From Bacteroidota bacterium (GTDB taxonomy: Bacteria > Bacteroidota > Rhodothermia > Rhodothermales > UBA10348): a stretch of DNA of 5,392 bases. Shown here piece after piece: positions 1 through 5,392 of this stretch. The stretch lies in NCBI GenBank assembly GCA_022571135.1, contig JACZYK010000205.1:1-5392 (forward strand), given 5' to 3'. The notes beneath the pieces are model-generated. The model made no database searches. It was not told where the DNA came from and saw nothing but the letters and a program-made list of their open reading frames with translations. The position numbers and the translations under genes are program-made. Numbering within the stretch: position 1 is the stretch's first letter; every line of letters starts with the position of its first letter.

Positions 1-1
1 G

Positions 2-853
2 AGCGGCACTCAGGTATCCATACCGTCAGCTTACGAAAACAAGGTGATCCGGGAGATCGAAGCGTGGCGAAATCCTCCGGTAACCTGGTATTCCACGGCC
101 AGAAAGAAGCTAAAGAGTACCTGGAACGATGTCACCGACCTCATCCGGCGCGTACCCGGCGTCGAATGGACGATGGACAATGTCATATCAGGGCTGCTGG
201 ATCTGACGAATGAGATTACTCAGGATACGGTCTGGACGGATGCTGTCCTCAAAGAGTTCAGAGAAGCCGGCCATGACGTCCATGTGCTCACCGACATTCA
301 CCCTCTGGATCTGGAGCAGGTCGATGCGGTAATCAAAGGGCTCGAGAGGAAATATACGGTGCTCGCAGCGGTGGAGGGCGGAGTAACGGGCCTGGCGGGA
401 GCGGCCGGCCTGGTCCCGGACCTGATCGCACTCATCTCGATCAATCTTAGGGCTTCGGGCGAATATGCGACCTATTTCGGCTTCGATATCGCAGAGCCGA
501 AAGAAAGACTCTATGCGCTCGAACTGCTGGACGAAGTAGCTGATTCAAAAGACCACACGAAGGATATAACAATAGCGCCCGCCGTACGCACGGCATCGAA
601 GGTGGCCCGCACCCAGAGTATTCAGGTGCTCGAGCAGATGGGAATAATGAACGCCATGGAACGAGCAGCCAGAGCGCTGGGTATCAAGTTGACGAGCGCG
701 AAGCTGGCTCAGGTGGTTCCCGTGACGGGTGCCGTCATCGGAGCAGGATTCAACGCGGTCTATACGGCCAACGTCTGCAAGGCTGCGCACTTTCTTTACC
801 GGGAGCGTTTCCTCGTTCGCAAATACGGCGATTTGCCGTCCGGGGCTGCCTGA
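2..853 (+). CDS. EcsC family protein, 5' end probably outside the window
   Basis: This looks like an EcsC-family protein (named after Bacillus EcsC; biochemical role unknown). The frame is open from base 2. The first usable start inside the window is GTG at 44 (269 aa), but the 14 codons before it read ...SAYENK and run straight into VIREIEAWRNPP, which resembles the usual family N-terminus, so the true start is probably beyond the left edge. Numbered from GTG 44, a Gly/Ala-rich hydrophobic stretch at about 104-136 (GGVTGLAGAAGLVPDLIALI) is the family hallmark. It is followed by YATYFGFDI and an acidic ERLYALELL segment. A second hydrophobic stretch lies at about 221-250 (VVPVTGAVIGAGFNAVYT). 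No signal peptide is visible; membrane association is an inference from the two hydrophobic segments. The gene converges on the methyltransferase gene with only 38 bp between the stops. I am confident of the family and cannot assign a function. Confidence 0.82.
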   Translation, partial: SGTQVSIPSAYENKVIREIEAWRNPPVTWYSTARKKLKSTWNDVTDLIRRVPGVEWTMDNVISGLLDLTNEITQDTVWTDAVLKEFREAGHDVHVLTDIHPLDLEQVDAVIKGLERKYTVLAAVEGGVTGLAGAAGLVPDLIALISINLRASGEYATYFGFDIAEPKERLYALELLDEVADSKDHTKDITIAPAVRTASKVARTQSIQVLEQMGIMNAMERAARALGIKLTSAKLAQVVPVTGAVIGAGFNAVYTANVCKAAHFLYRERFLVRKYGDLPSGAA

Positions 854-891
854 ATTTGTTTCGTGGGAAACCCGGCTTCATGACCATTCGA

Positions 892-1857
892 TTATATCTC
901 GACGGTACTGGCTAGCTTGATCAGTTTACAGAGGAAAAATCCCTCCATGATCTCGGACGGTACGATGCGTCTGGCATTTCGTACGGACGCATGGAAGTCT
1001 TTTTCCTTCCAGGACGTCATCGGCGATGAGATCCCGCTTACGTTCAGATCCATCGATTCGGTCTTCAGGGCATCTGCGAATCGATGCAGAATACGGCTAA
1101 CGACCCCCTCGTTTTCCTCGGCCGACAGGGAGCACGTGGCGTAGACAATCACACCTCCCGGCCTGAGTGCCTGAACGGCCGAATACAGGAGCCTCTTCTG
1201 CTTCCTGACCATCTCGCTCACTTTCTTCGTCGACCAGTACGCGTATGTCTCGGGCTTGTCTACCAGAAATCTCCCTTCGGAAGAGCAGGGAGCATCTAGA
1301 AGTATGCGGTCGAAGTATTCCGGTCGGTGTCGCCAGAGGCGAGAACCATCCTGCAGAAACGTGCGGACATGCGAAGCCCCGTACGCCTGCAGATTCGCGC
1401 GAAGCTTGAAAAAGCGTCCTCTGTTTAACTCAACCGCCACAATTTCCGCCGTATGTCCTGCAGCCTCAGCGATCTGCAATGTCTTGCTTCCGGGAGCGGC
1501 TGTGAGATCCAGAATACGCTCGCCCGGCTCGGGAGACAGCGCTATGACGGGCAACATACTGGCGAGGTTTTGCACATAAATACGTTTTCCTACGTACGCG
1601 GCCGACGAGAGGAGCCTCTGGCGGTGCTCTGGCGCCAGAATAGCGGCGCCAGGCACGTAATCAACGCGTATGAGGGGAAAACCTTCGTGTTCGAGCTCTT
1701 CGAGAGGATCGCCGACATCATCAAGCAAACGATTTACCCGAAACGCCGTATAACGATTCGATTTCATCCCGCTCAGAATGCGTAAATAGACCTCTTCGTC
1801 GAATTGTTTTTGGAGCCTTTCAAGGAAGGGCTTCGGTAACTGTTCAGCGTCACTCAT
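892..1857 (-). CDS. RsmB/NOP2-family SAM-dependent RNA m5C methyltransferase
   Basis: This 321-aa class I methyltransferase of the RsmB/RsmF/NOP2-Sun family is predicted to put a methyl group on C5 of a cytosine in RNA, most likely 16S rRNA, in the cytoplasm. Seen: KRIYVQNLASMLP (91-103), the family segment before the SAM fold; motif I DLTAAPGSKT (117-126) for SAM binding; VELN (142-145), whose Glu143 should bind the SAM ribose; LQDGS (168-172); motif IV DAPCSSEGRF (188-197) with Cys191; and motif VI YATCSLSAEENE (239-250) with Cys242. In the family, the motif VI Cys is the nucleophile and the motif IV Cys aids product release; both are present, so it should be active. The C-terminal FFLCKLIK is a normal family ending. 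The length fits the catalytic core without the extra C-terminal domain of RsmF or the N-terminal NusB-like domain of RsmB, so the exact target base cannot be named. The ATG at 1857 has only a weak ribosome binding site. The gene is divergent from clpX. Confidence 0.93.
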   Translation of the reverse strand: MSDAEQLPKPFLERLQKQFDEEVYLRILSGMKSNRYTAFRVNRLLDDVGDPLEELEHEGFPLIRVDYVPGAAILAPEHRQRLLSSAAYVGKRIYVQNLASMLPVIALSPEPGERILDLTAAPGSKTLQIAEAAGHTAEIVAVELNRGRFFKLRANLQAYGASHVRTFLQDGSRLWRHRPEYFDRILLDAPCSSEGRFLVDKPETYAYWSTKKVSEMVRKQKRLLYSAVQALRPGGVIVYATCSLSAEENEGVVSRILHRFADALKTESMDLNVSGISSPMTSWKEKDFHASVRNARRIVPSEIMEGFFLCKLIKLASTVEI

Positions 1858-1911
1858 GAATCTTCGGTCGAATCCGGAAGTCGTTGCAGGAAAAGGAGAT
1901 TCGGTACTGAA

Positions 1912-1917
1912 ATCATA
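1912..1917 (-). promoter_or_regulatory. candidate -10 element for the methyltransferase gene
   Basis: On the minus strand the sequence reads TATGAT, one mismatch from TATAAT, about 55 nt upstream of the ATG at 1857. No convincing -35 element sits 16-18 nt further upstream, so this is only a candidate. A promoter is expected somewhere in this 196-bp divergent gap because clpX leads away in the other direction. Confidence 0.22.
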
Positions 1918-1962
1918 ACAAGATCGGCAATTTCAGGGAATGCATCCGTCTGGTTTAAGGTT

Positions 1963-1991
1963 TTGCAGATAGCGTGCGATATATGTACCAT
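1963..1991 (+). promoter_or_regulatory. candidate clpX promoter
   Basis: TTGCAG (1963-1968) is separated by 17 nt from TACCAT (1986-1991), a weak sigma-70-like pair about 62 nt upstream of the clpX start. The intervening bases include an AT-rich gatatat. No inverted repeat that would suggest an operator or heat-shock element was seen in 1858-2053. The match is weak, and Bacteroidota-type promoters differ from this consensus. Confidence 0.22.
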
Positions 1992-2053
1992 GACCGGCCT
2001 CGTTCTGGCACGGGTCCAAAGGTGTTCTGTCATTCTTACGAATTGGATCGGAA

Positions 2054-3328
2054 ATGAGTAATCGACGCGATGAAGATGTAATCCGGTGCTCGTTCTGCGG
2101 TCGAACCGCACATGAAGTAACCTCAATGGTTGCAGGACCGGATGTTTACATCTGCGATCGGTGTATAAACGATGCTTCGGGCATTGTATCAACCGATGTA
2201 TCCACACCAAAGCCCGGTTCCGCTACGCCTCCCTCGCGGAGAAGTACGCCGAACAGGAGGCTCTCCCCCCTCGAGATCAAACAGGCTCTCGACATCTACG
2301 TAGTGGGGCAGGATCGTGCGAAGAAAGCACTGTCCGTTGCTGTCTACAATCACTACAAGCGGATCGATGCCCAGGAGTACTACCACGAATACAGCGACGT
2401 CGAATTGGAGAAATCGAATATTCTCCTTATCGGGCCCACGGGTACTGGAAAGACGCTGCTCGCACGGACGCTTGCACGAGTTCTGGACGTTCCCTTTTCT
2501 ATCTCCGATGCGACTGCGCTTACAGAGGCCGGTTACGTGGGTGAGGACGTCGAAAGTATCCTCGCACACCTCCTTCAATCTGCAGATTTCAACGTGGAGC
2601 GCGCCGAACGCGGCATCATCTATATCGATGAGGTCGACAAGGTTGCCCGCAAAGCCGACAACGCTTCGATTACGAGAGACGTATCCGGCGAGGGCGTCCA
2701 GCAGGCGATGTTGAAGATTCTCGAGGGAACTATCGCAGGCGTTCCCCCGAAGGGCGGTCGCAAGCACCCGGAGCAGAGTCTGATAAATATTGACACGTCG
2801 AATATCCTGTTCATCTGCGGGGGCGCCTTTGAAGGACTCAACGACATCATCGCCCATCGCATGTCGACCAATACGATCGGGTTTATGGCAGACACCAAGA
2901 ACAGAATCGACAAGCACGATCCGAGTATTTTCACGCATGTGGAACCTGACGACCTGCTCAAATACGGTCTTATTCCGGAGCTTATCGGAAGGCTTCCGGT
3001 CATTTCCGCTCTCGGTGAACTATCCGAGGAGGCCATGCGGAGCATTCTCACCGAGCCGAAAAATGCCCTGGTCAAACAGTATCAGAAGCTTTTTGCGATG
3101 GATGGAATCGACCTGGTCTTTGACGAAGATGCGATGTCCTCGATCGTAGAACGAGCGCGAACCCTCGGAACCGGCGCTCGAGGCCTCAGAGCGGTCATCG
3201 AGGAGGCGATGCTCGATATCATGTTCGACATCCATTCCAAGACCGACATCGCGCGATGCCGCATCACCAGGGAGACGATACTCCATGGCTCCGAGCCGAT
3301 TTTCGAACCCCACAAGGCCACTGCCTGA
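2054..3328 (+). CDS. clpX: ClpX, ATP-dependent unfoldase subunit of the ClpXP protease
   Basis: This is a complete 424-aa ClpX, the same length as the E. coli protein. As a hexameric AAA+ unfoldase it recognises tagged proteins (for example ssrA-tagged), unfolds them with ATP and threads them into ClpP in the cytoplasm. Seen: N-terminal zinc-binding domain with CSFC (12-15) and CDRC (34-37); a Ser/Pro/Thr-rich linker at about 45-70; Walker A GPTGTGKT (127-134); pore-1 loop GYVGED (160-165); Walker B IIYIDEVDK (188-196, with D192 and E193); RKH loop (236-238) that helps substrate recognition; sensor 1 ILFICGG (251-257); ClpP-docking IGF loop (275-277); arginine finger in LIGRLPV (R313); sensor 2 in TGARGLR (R376). 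Every key residue is present, so it should be functional with ClpP. The ATG at 2054 is the first start after an in-frame stop at 1991 and has a modest GGA-rich site (2045-2052). No clpP or lon is adjacent, unlike the common clpP-clpX pair. A strong terminator follows at once, so clpX is probably transcribed alone. Confidence 0.98.
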   Translation: MSNRRDEDVIRCSFCGRTAHEVTSMVAGPDVYICDRCINDASGIVSTDVSTPKPGSATPPSRRSTPNRRLSPLEIKQALDIYVVGQDRAKKALSVAVYNHYKRIDAQEYYHEYSDVELEKSNILLIGPTGTGKTLLARTLARVLDVPFSISDATALTEAGYVGEDVESILAHLLQSADFNVERAERGIIYIDEVDKVARKADNASITRDVSGEGVQQAMLKILEGTIAGVPPKGGRKHPEQSLINIDTSNILFICGGAFEGLNDIIAHRMSTNTIGFMADTKNRIDKHDPSIFTHVEPDDLLKYGLIPELIGRLPVISALGELSEEAMRSILTEPKNALVKQYQKLFAMDGIDLVFDEDAMSSIVERARTLGTGARGLRAVIEEAMLDIMFDIHSKTDIARCRITRETILHGSEPIFEPHKATA

Positions 3329-3348
3329 TTCCAGACGGATCACCGATC

Positions 3349-3389
3349 AAAGGCCCGGGCTCAAGAGAGTTCGGGCCTTTTCGATTTCT
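3349..3389 (+). terminator. intrinsic terminator of clpX
   Basis: The arms 3349-3362 and 3367-3380 form a 14-bp stem with two G-U wobbles, closed by an AAGA tetraloop at 3363-3366. The stem carries a GC core (ggcccg/cgggcc) flanked by AAA/TTT. A T-rich tail (tcgatttct) follows. It lies 21 bp after the clpX stop, as expected for a Rho-independent terminator. The AAA on the left arm could let it also work weakly in the opposite direction. Confidence 0.9.
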
Positions 3390-3431
3390 CGTCGCCTGCA
3401 CCCCCGTTTCGATTTCTCGTCGCCTGCACCC
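3379..3431 (+). repeat. two-copy tandem repeat, 28-bp period
   Basis: Bases 3379-3403 and 3407-3431 are identical over 25 bp, separated by three bases (ccg). The unit begins tttcgatttctcg and ends cctgcaccc. The first copy starts inside the right arm and T-tract of the clpX terminator, so the repeat appears to have arisen by duplicating sequence just downstream of the hairpin. There is no internal dyad and no coding sequence. Two copies are too few for a CRISPR array, and the spacer is only 3 bp. Confidence 0.95.
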
Positions 3432-3461
3432 TCCGCCGAACGTTTACTTCAAAATCACTTT

Positions 3462-3490
3462 TTGACGGCATTACTGCTCGTGCCGTAGTT
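3462..3490 (+). promoter_or_regulatory. candidate promoter for the yihY-tamA-like operon
   Basis: TTGACG (3462-3467), five of six bases matching the sigma-70 -35 box, is followed after 17 nt by GTAGTT (3485-3490); the overlapping tagtttcg loosely resembles the TAnnTTTG -7 box of Bacteroidota. It lies between the clpX terminator and the YihY start, where a new promoter is needed. The -10 match is poor, so confidence is low. The rest of 3432-3568 shows no other recognisable feature. Confidence 0.3.
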
Positions 3491-3568
3491 TCGAGCCGGA
3501 CGTCATGAGCAGCTGCCACAGAGATTTTGAGGGAGTATTTCCCGAGCCGGCGACACGTTTGACACGCG

Positions 3569-4597
3569 ATGATACAGAAGCTTCTTCTGAGCTATACCTC
3601 AATTCCCCGCTATTATCTGTCGGGTATCTTCCGCGAGCTGCACAACAAGGACATTTTTCTCTGGGCGCAGGCCATCGCCTTCAAGGTGCTGGTGACGTTC
3701 GTGCCTCTCGTCGTTCTGGGCACCGGTCTTGCCGGAAAGATTCTTCTGCGTGAACGGCCCTTCAAATTCGTCGAGACGCTGATCCGCGACTTTTTCCCTG
3801 TCTACCAGAGCGAGCAACTCGTTAGGTTTCTCGGTCAGCTTCAGCAGGCCTCGGGTACGCTTACCCTGATCGGCGGTGCAGGTCTGGCCCTGACCGCGAT
3901 TACCCTGTTAGCCACGCTTCGAGCCGTGCTGGCCAACATTTTCAGAGAGGAATGGCATGAACACCGTGGTATCCTGCGTGGATATCTATTCGATTTAAGG
4001 ATGGCTATACAGGTCGGCGGACTGTTTGCGCTTTCGTCTGCCATAACGCTGGCCATGAGCGTGGTGAACGTATCGGGTAGCTCTTTTCTGCAAGAGATGG
4101 GAATGGATGCGGCTTGGCTGCAGGAAGGATGGCAGGGAGCGTTCATCTGGATCGGACTGTTGCTCCCGTTTCTACTCAGTATGTCCATGTTCTTCCAGTT
4201 GCTGTATTTCACGCCCATCCCCAGACCGCCGGCCCGTTCGGCATGGACCGGAGCGTTCGTCTCGGCTCTGCTCTGGGAGCTCGCCAAGGTCTCGTTTACA
4301 GCGTATGCGACGCGCACAGGAGGATTTGAGAGCACCTGGCTGTCGGCGCTCGGAGAAACGTTCGTGCTCATTATGGCGCTTGTTGTCTGGGCCTACTATT
4401 CGGGTATCGTACTGAACATCGGGGCGATCTCGACGCTGCTCCACGAGAGAAAGCACCGGAATGATCAGATAATCGATAAAAATGGAGCACACAAGACCCG
4501 TTTATCCGCAGCTCCCGGTGTGGCCGAAGAATCTCCAATGCCGGCAATTACGGAAGAGAACAGATCCGCCGACGCCTCCGATGAACCTCCCGGTTGA
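3569..4597 (+). CDS. YihY/BrkB (UPF0761) family inner-membrane protein
   Basis: This 342-aa integral membrane protein is of the YihY/virulence factor BrkB family. The family was once annotated as ribonuclease BN, an assignment since withdrawn, and its transport or structural role is unsettled. Seen: an amphipathic N-terminus, then about six hydrophobic segments near residues 36-56, 97-122, 145-166, 190-214, 226-247 and 262-288, the usual six-helix layout. Family-like stretches are the N-terminal FRELHNKDIFLWAQAIAFKV, FREEWHEHRGILRG (125-138) and the last helix VVWAYYSGIVLNIGA (272-286). Lys39 (AIAFKVLV) lies at the start of the first predicted helix. The tail after about 292 is hydrophilic, rich in Glu, Asp, Ser and Pro, probably disordered and cytoplasmic. 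The ATG at 3569 is the first start after an in-frame stop at 3560-3562 and lacks a clear Shine-Dalgarno site. The next gene starts 36 bp after its stop, so the two are probably co-transcribed. Confidence 0.92.
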   Translation: MIQKLLLSYTSIPRYYLSGIFRELHNKDIFLWAQAIAFKVLVTFVPLVVLGTGLAGKILLRERPFKFVETLIRDFFPVYQSEQLVRFLGQLQQASGTLTLIGGAGLALTAITLLATLRAVLANIFREEWHEHRGILRGYLFDLRMAIQVGGLFALSSAITLAMSVVNVSGSSFLQEMGMDAAWLQEGWQGAFIWIGLLLPFLLSMSMFFQLLYFTPIPRPPARSAWTGAFVSALLWELAKVSFTAYATRTGGFESTWLSALGETFVLIMALVVWAYYSGIVLNIGAISTLLHERKHRNDQIIDKNGAHKTRLSAAPGVAEESPMPAITEENRSADASDEPPG

Positions 4598-4633
4598 AGG
4601 ATCTTCTGAGACCCGACGACATACCGAGACAGC

Positions 4634-5224
4634 ATGAATGCTCGATCGAGGCTCCAATTATCTCTTATTACCCTCGCCGCATGCCTGATGGCAGGCGAGT
4701 CCGGGGCGCAGTCGCTCCTGTCCCAAACGAATTCGGCCACCAAGGTCGAACGAATCTCGTTCAAGTACGTGGGCGTCCGGACATTCGATGATGCAAGACT
4801 CAGGTCGGTCATTGCCACTCGTCAACCCGGAACCATTCAGCGGCTGAAACAGCATTTCGAATTCCTTCCGTTTGTCCATCCTGTCGTCTATCCGTTCGAT
4901 CCTGTCGAACTCCAGCGCGACGTGGTTCGCCTGCGACGGTTTTTTCGTCGAAACGGATTCCTGAATCCTTCCATAGACTACCCCGCTTCCCAGTTCGACG
5001 CCGATCGAAACGAGATTCATGTCATTTTTTCGGTGCGTGAAGGAGCGCCGTTGGCGGTGGATTCTTTCTCGGTCACGGGCGTGGGTTCGCTGCCGTCGGA
5101 CATCCTGGAGCGCTTCGATAGATTCCGGAGTCATCTGAAGCTCTTCACATCCGGACGTTATACGGACTTCGAAAAGCTTCGGATCGACGTCGATTGTTGT
5201 GCGCATCAATATTCCTCACCATAA
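4634..5224 (+). CDS. BamA/TamA (TamL-like) POTRA protein, truncated before the barrel
   Basis: This is the N-terminal part of an outer-membrane assembly factor of the BamA/TamA type. Seen: a signal peptide (positive MNARSR, hydrophobic 7-20) with a possible lipobox LAAC (14-17) that would give a lipidated N-terminus, or alternatively signal peptidase I cleavage near SGAQS (23-27). POTRA-like repeats follow: about 38-135 (VERISFKYVGVRTFDDARL ... LQRDVVRLRRFFRRNGFLNP ... EIHVIFSVREG) and the start of the next (AVDSFSVTGVGSLP, from about 141). In the family these periplasmic domains guide substrates to a C-terminal 16-strand barrel, and whole proteins are several hundred residues long. Here the reading frame ends at 196 aa, with no barrel. 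Homology-like sequence lasts to about FEKLRIDVD (179-187); the last residues CCAHQYSSP are out of character and coincide with the 5183-5194 palindrome. The frame is therefore broken by a rearrangement or chimera, not a natural short gene. BamA versus TamA/TamL cannot be settled from this piece. Confidence 0.8.
   Translation: MNARSRLQLSLITLAACLMAGESGAQSLLSQTNSATKVERISFKYVGVRTFDDARLRSVIATRQPGTIQRLKQHFEFLPFVHPVVYPFDPVELQRDVVRLRRFFRRNGFLNPSIDYPASQFDADRNEIHVIFSVREGAPLAVDSFSVTGVGSLPSDILERFDRFRSHLKLFTSGRYTDFEKLRIDVDCCAHQYSSP
5171..5206 (-). pseudogene. start of a VapB-type antitoxin gene, fragment
   Basis: On the minus strand an ATG at 5206 begins MRTTIDVDPKLF, which closely resembles the N-terminus of VapB-family antitoxins (commonly MRT-T/N-I-x-I/V-D-x-x-L; these bind their own operator and neutralise a PIN-domain VapC RNase). 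Only about 8-12 residues look like VapB; beyond them the minus strand is simply the antisense of the POTRA gene, so the gene is cut off and no VapC is present. The open frame continues to 4658, but only as an antisense shadow. The start has a good ribosome binding site, unlike the other genes here. A short N-terminal match can occur by chance, so the call is tentative. Confidence 0.45.
5183..5194. repeat. perfect 12-bp palindrome at the fusion point
   Basis: The sequence atcgacgtcgat is its own reverse complement. It reads Ile-Asp-Val-Asp on both strands: in the POTRA protein on plus and in the VapB-like start on minus. It sits exactly where the POTRA reading loses family character, so it marks the probable breakpoint microhomology. 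A perfect palindrome permits inverted joining, as in fold-back or template-switch events. Confidence 0.9.
5214..5219 (-). promoter_or_regulatory. ribosome binding site of the VapB-like start
   Basis: GTGAGG on the minus strand ends 7 nt before the ATG at 5206, an ideal distance for a Shine-Dalgarno site. It supports ATG 5206 over the TTG codon immediately before it. The strength of the site contrasts with the weak or absent sites of the genes to the left. Confidence 0.5.
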
Positions 5225-5244
5225 TCCTGCATCCCAATGACACA

Positions 5245-5392
5245 TCAAACTTGCGCATCTGTCACCATCTCCAGGAACTCGGAAAATATGTACTCGTTGA
5301 GGTTTACGTGACTCACCTCCACCTCAGGCGGCAGGCTGTCCGGGTCGACCGCGTAGCCGTGGTTCTGGGCGGTGATGTATACACGTCCCGTG
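5245..5392 (-). pseudogene. carA: carbamoyl-phosphate synthase small subunit (CarA) fragment with aberrant C-terminus
   Basis: From 5391 leftward the minus strand encodes RVYITAQNHGYAVDPDSLP followed by PEVEVSHVNLN, a clear match to the glutaminase domain of CarA (E. coli ITAQNHGFAVD region), the subunit that takes ammonia from glutamine for carbamoyl phosphate in pyrimidine and arginine synthesis. The normal continuation after HVNLN is a DGT-x-G segment and then the HPE motif carrying the catalytic His and Glu (His353 and Glu355 in E. coli). Here the sequence switches at about 5295 to EYIFSEFLEMVTDAQV and a stop at 5245-5247. The piece therefore lacks two of the three catalytic-triad residues; the nucleophilic Cys would lie beyond the right edge. 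The CarA part is visibly more GC-rich than the 5225-5295 stretch, and the 16 foreign residues match nothing I recognise. The break is real in this sequence but may be an assembly artefact. Confidence 0.82.

Noticed and set aside
854..891. Possible bidirectional terminator between the convergent EcsC and methyltransferase genes
   Set aside because: Only a 4-bp dyad (gttt/aaac) is visible, with no GC-rich stem and T-tract.
2189..2938. 249-codon open frame on the minus strand inside clpX
   Set aside because: It is fully antisense to clpX, whose protein is conserved throughout; the translation shows no family motif, and long antisense frames are common opposite biased codon use.
3379..3431. Possible CRISPR or attachment-site repeat
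   Set aside because: There are only two copies with a 3-bp gap and no integrase or Cas gene; a simple tandem duplication explains it.
3559..3564. TTGACA as a -35 promoter box
   Set aside because: It lies immediately before the YihY start codon, so any transcript from it would begin inside the gene.
3505..3753. Small plus-strand open frame spanning the YihY start
   Set aside because: It overlaps the YihY gene in another frame, has no ribosome binding site or family resemblance, and is Arg/Ser-rich like a shadow frame.
5174..5179. HindIII site (aagctt) beside the junction as a cloning scar
   Set aside because: The same site also occurs inside normal genes here (for example near 3086 and 3577), and it falls in sequence that still reads as the POTRA protein, so it is probably coincidental.
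4658..5209. 183-codon minus-strand frame opposite the POTRA gene
   Set aside because: Only its first dozen residues resemble a protein (VapB-like); the rest is antisense to a clear POTRA protein and has no recognisable domain.
5195..5300. Insertion sequence remnant at the right-end junction
   Set aside because: No terminal inverted repeats, target-site duplication or transposase-like reading was found in either strand of this short stretch.

Overview
The window holds four chromosomal-type genes that can be recognised, one truncated outer-membrane gene, and a mosaic right end made of pieces of at least two further genes. The genes have moderate GC, mostly weak or absent Shine-Dalgarno sequences, and a Bacteroidota/Rhodothermota-like TamA/BamA protein with a possible lipobox. 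These point to a Gram-negative bacterium, perhaps of the Bacteroidota/Rhodothermota group. That placement is an inference and is not proven by the sequence.

Layout, left to right. (1) 2-853 (+): EcsC-family protein whose frame is open to the left edge, so its 5' end is probably missing. (2) 892-1857 (-): RsmB/NOP2-family RNA m5C methyltransferase with both motif cysteines, convergent with the EcsC gene. (3) 1858-2053: divergent intergenic region that should hold the promoters of the methyltransferase and clpX. (4) 2054-3328 (+): complete clpX (424 aa) with zinc-binding domain, AAA+ motifs and the IGF loop for ClpP docking; no clpP is next to it. (5) 3349-3389: strong intrinsic terminator (14-bp stem, AAGA loop), overlapped by a 28-bp-period tandem repeat (two identical 25-bp copies, 3379-3431). 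(6) 3569-4597 (+): YihY/BrkB-family six-helix inner-membrane protein, 36 bp ahead of (7) 4634-5224 (+): signal-peptide-bearing POTRA protein of the BamA/TamA(TamL) type, cut off before its beta-barrel.

The right end is the oddest part. The POTRA protein loses homology near 5183-5194, at a perfect 12-bp palindrome (atcgacgtcgat). On the minus strand the same bases encode the first residues of what looks like a VapB-type antitoxin (MRTTIDVD...) behind a good ribosome binding site. Further right, 5391-5296 (-) encodes an internal piece of carbamoyl-phosphate synthase small subunit (CarA), which stops being CarA before the catalytic His/Glu. Three incomplete genes meet within about 130 bp, so the end is either a real multi-breakpoint rearrangement or, more likely, an assembly or amplification chimera.

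Functionally the intact genes are housekeeping: rRNA modification, regulated proteolysis and envelope proteins. YihY and the POTRA protein probably form a short envelope operon. I did not find a convincing undescribed system; the best leads are the right-end junction and the repeat-terminator arrangement.
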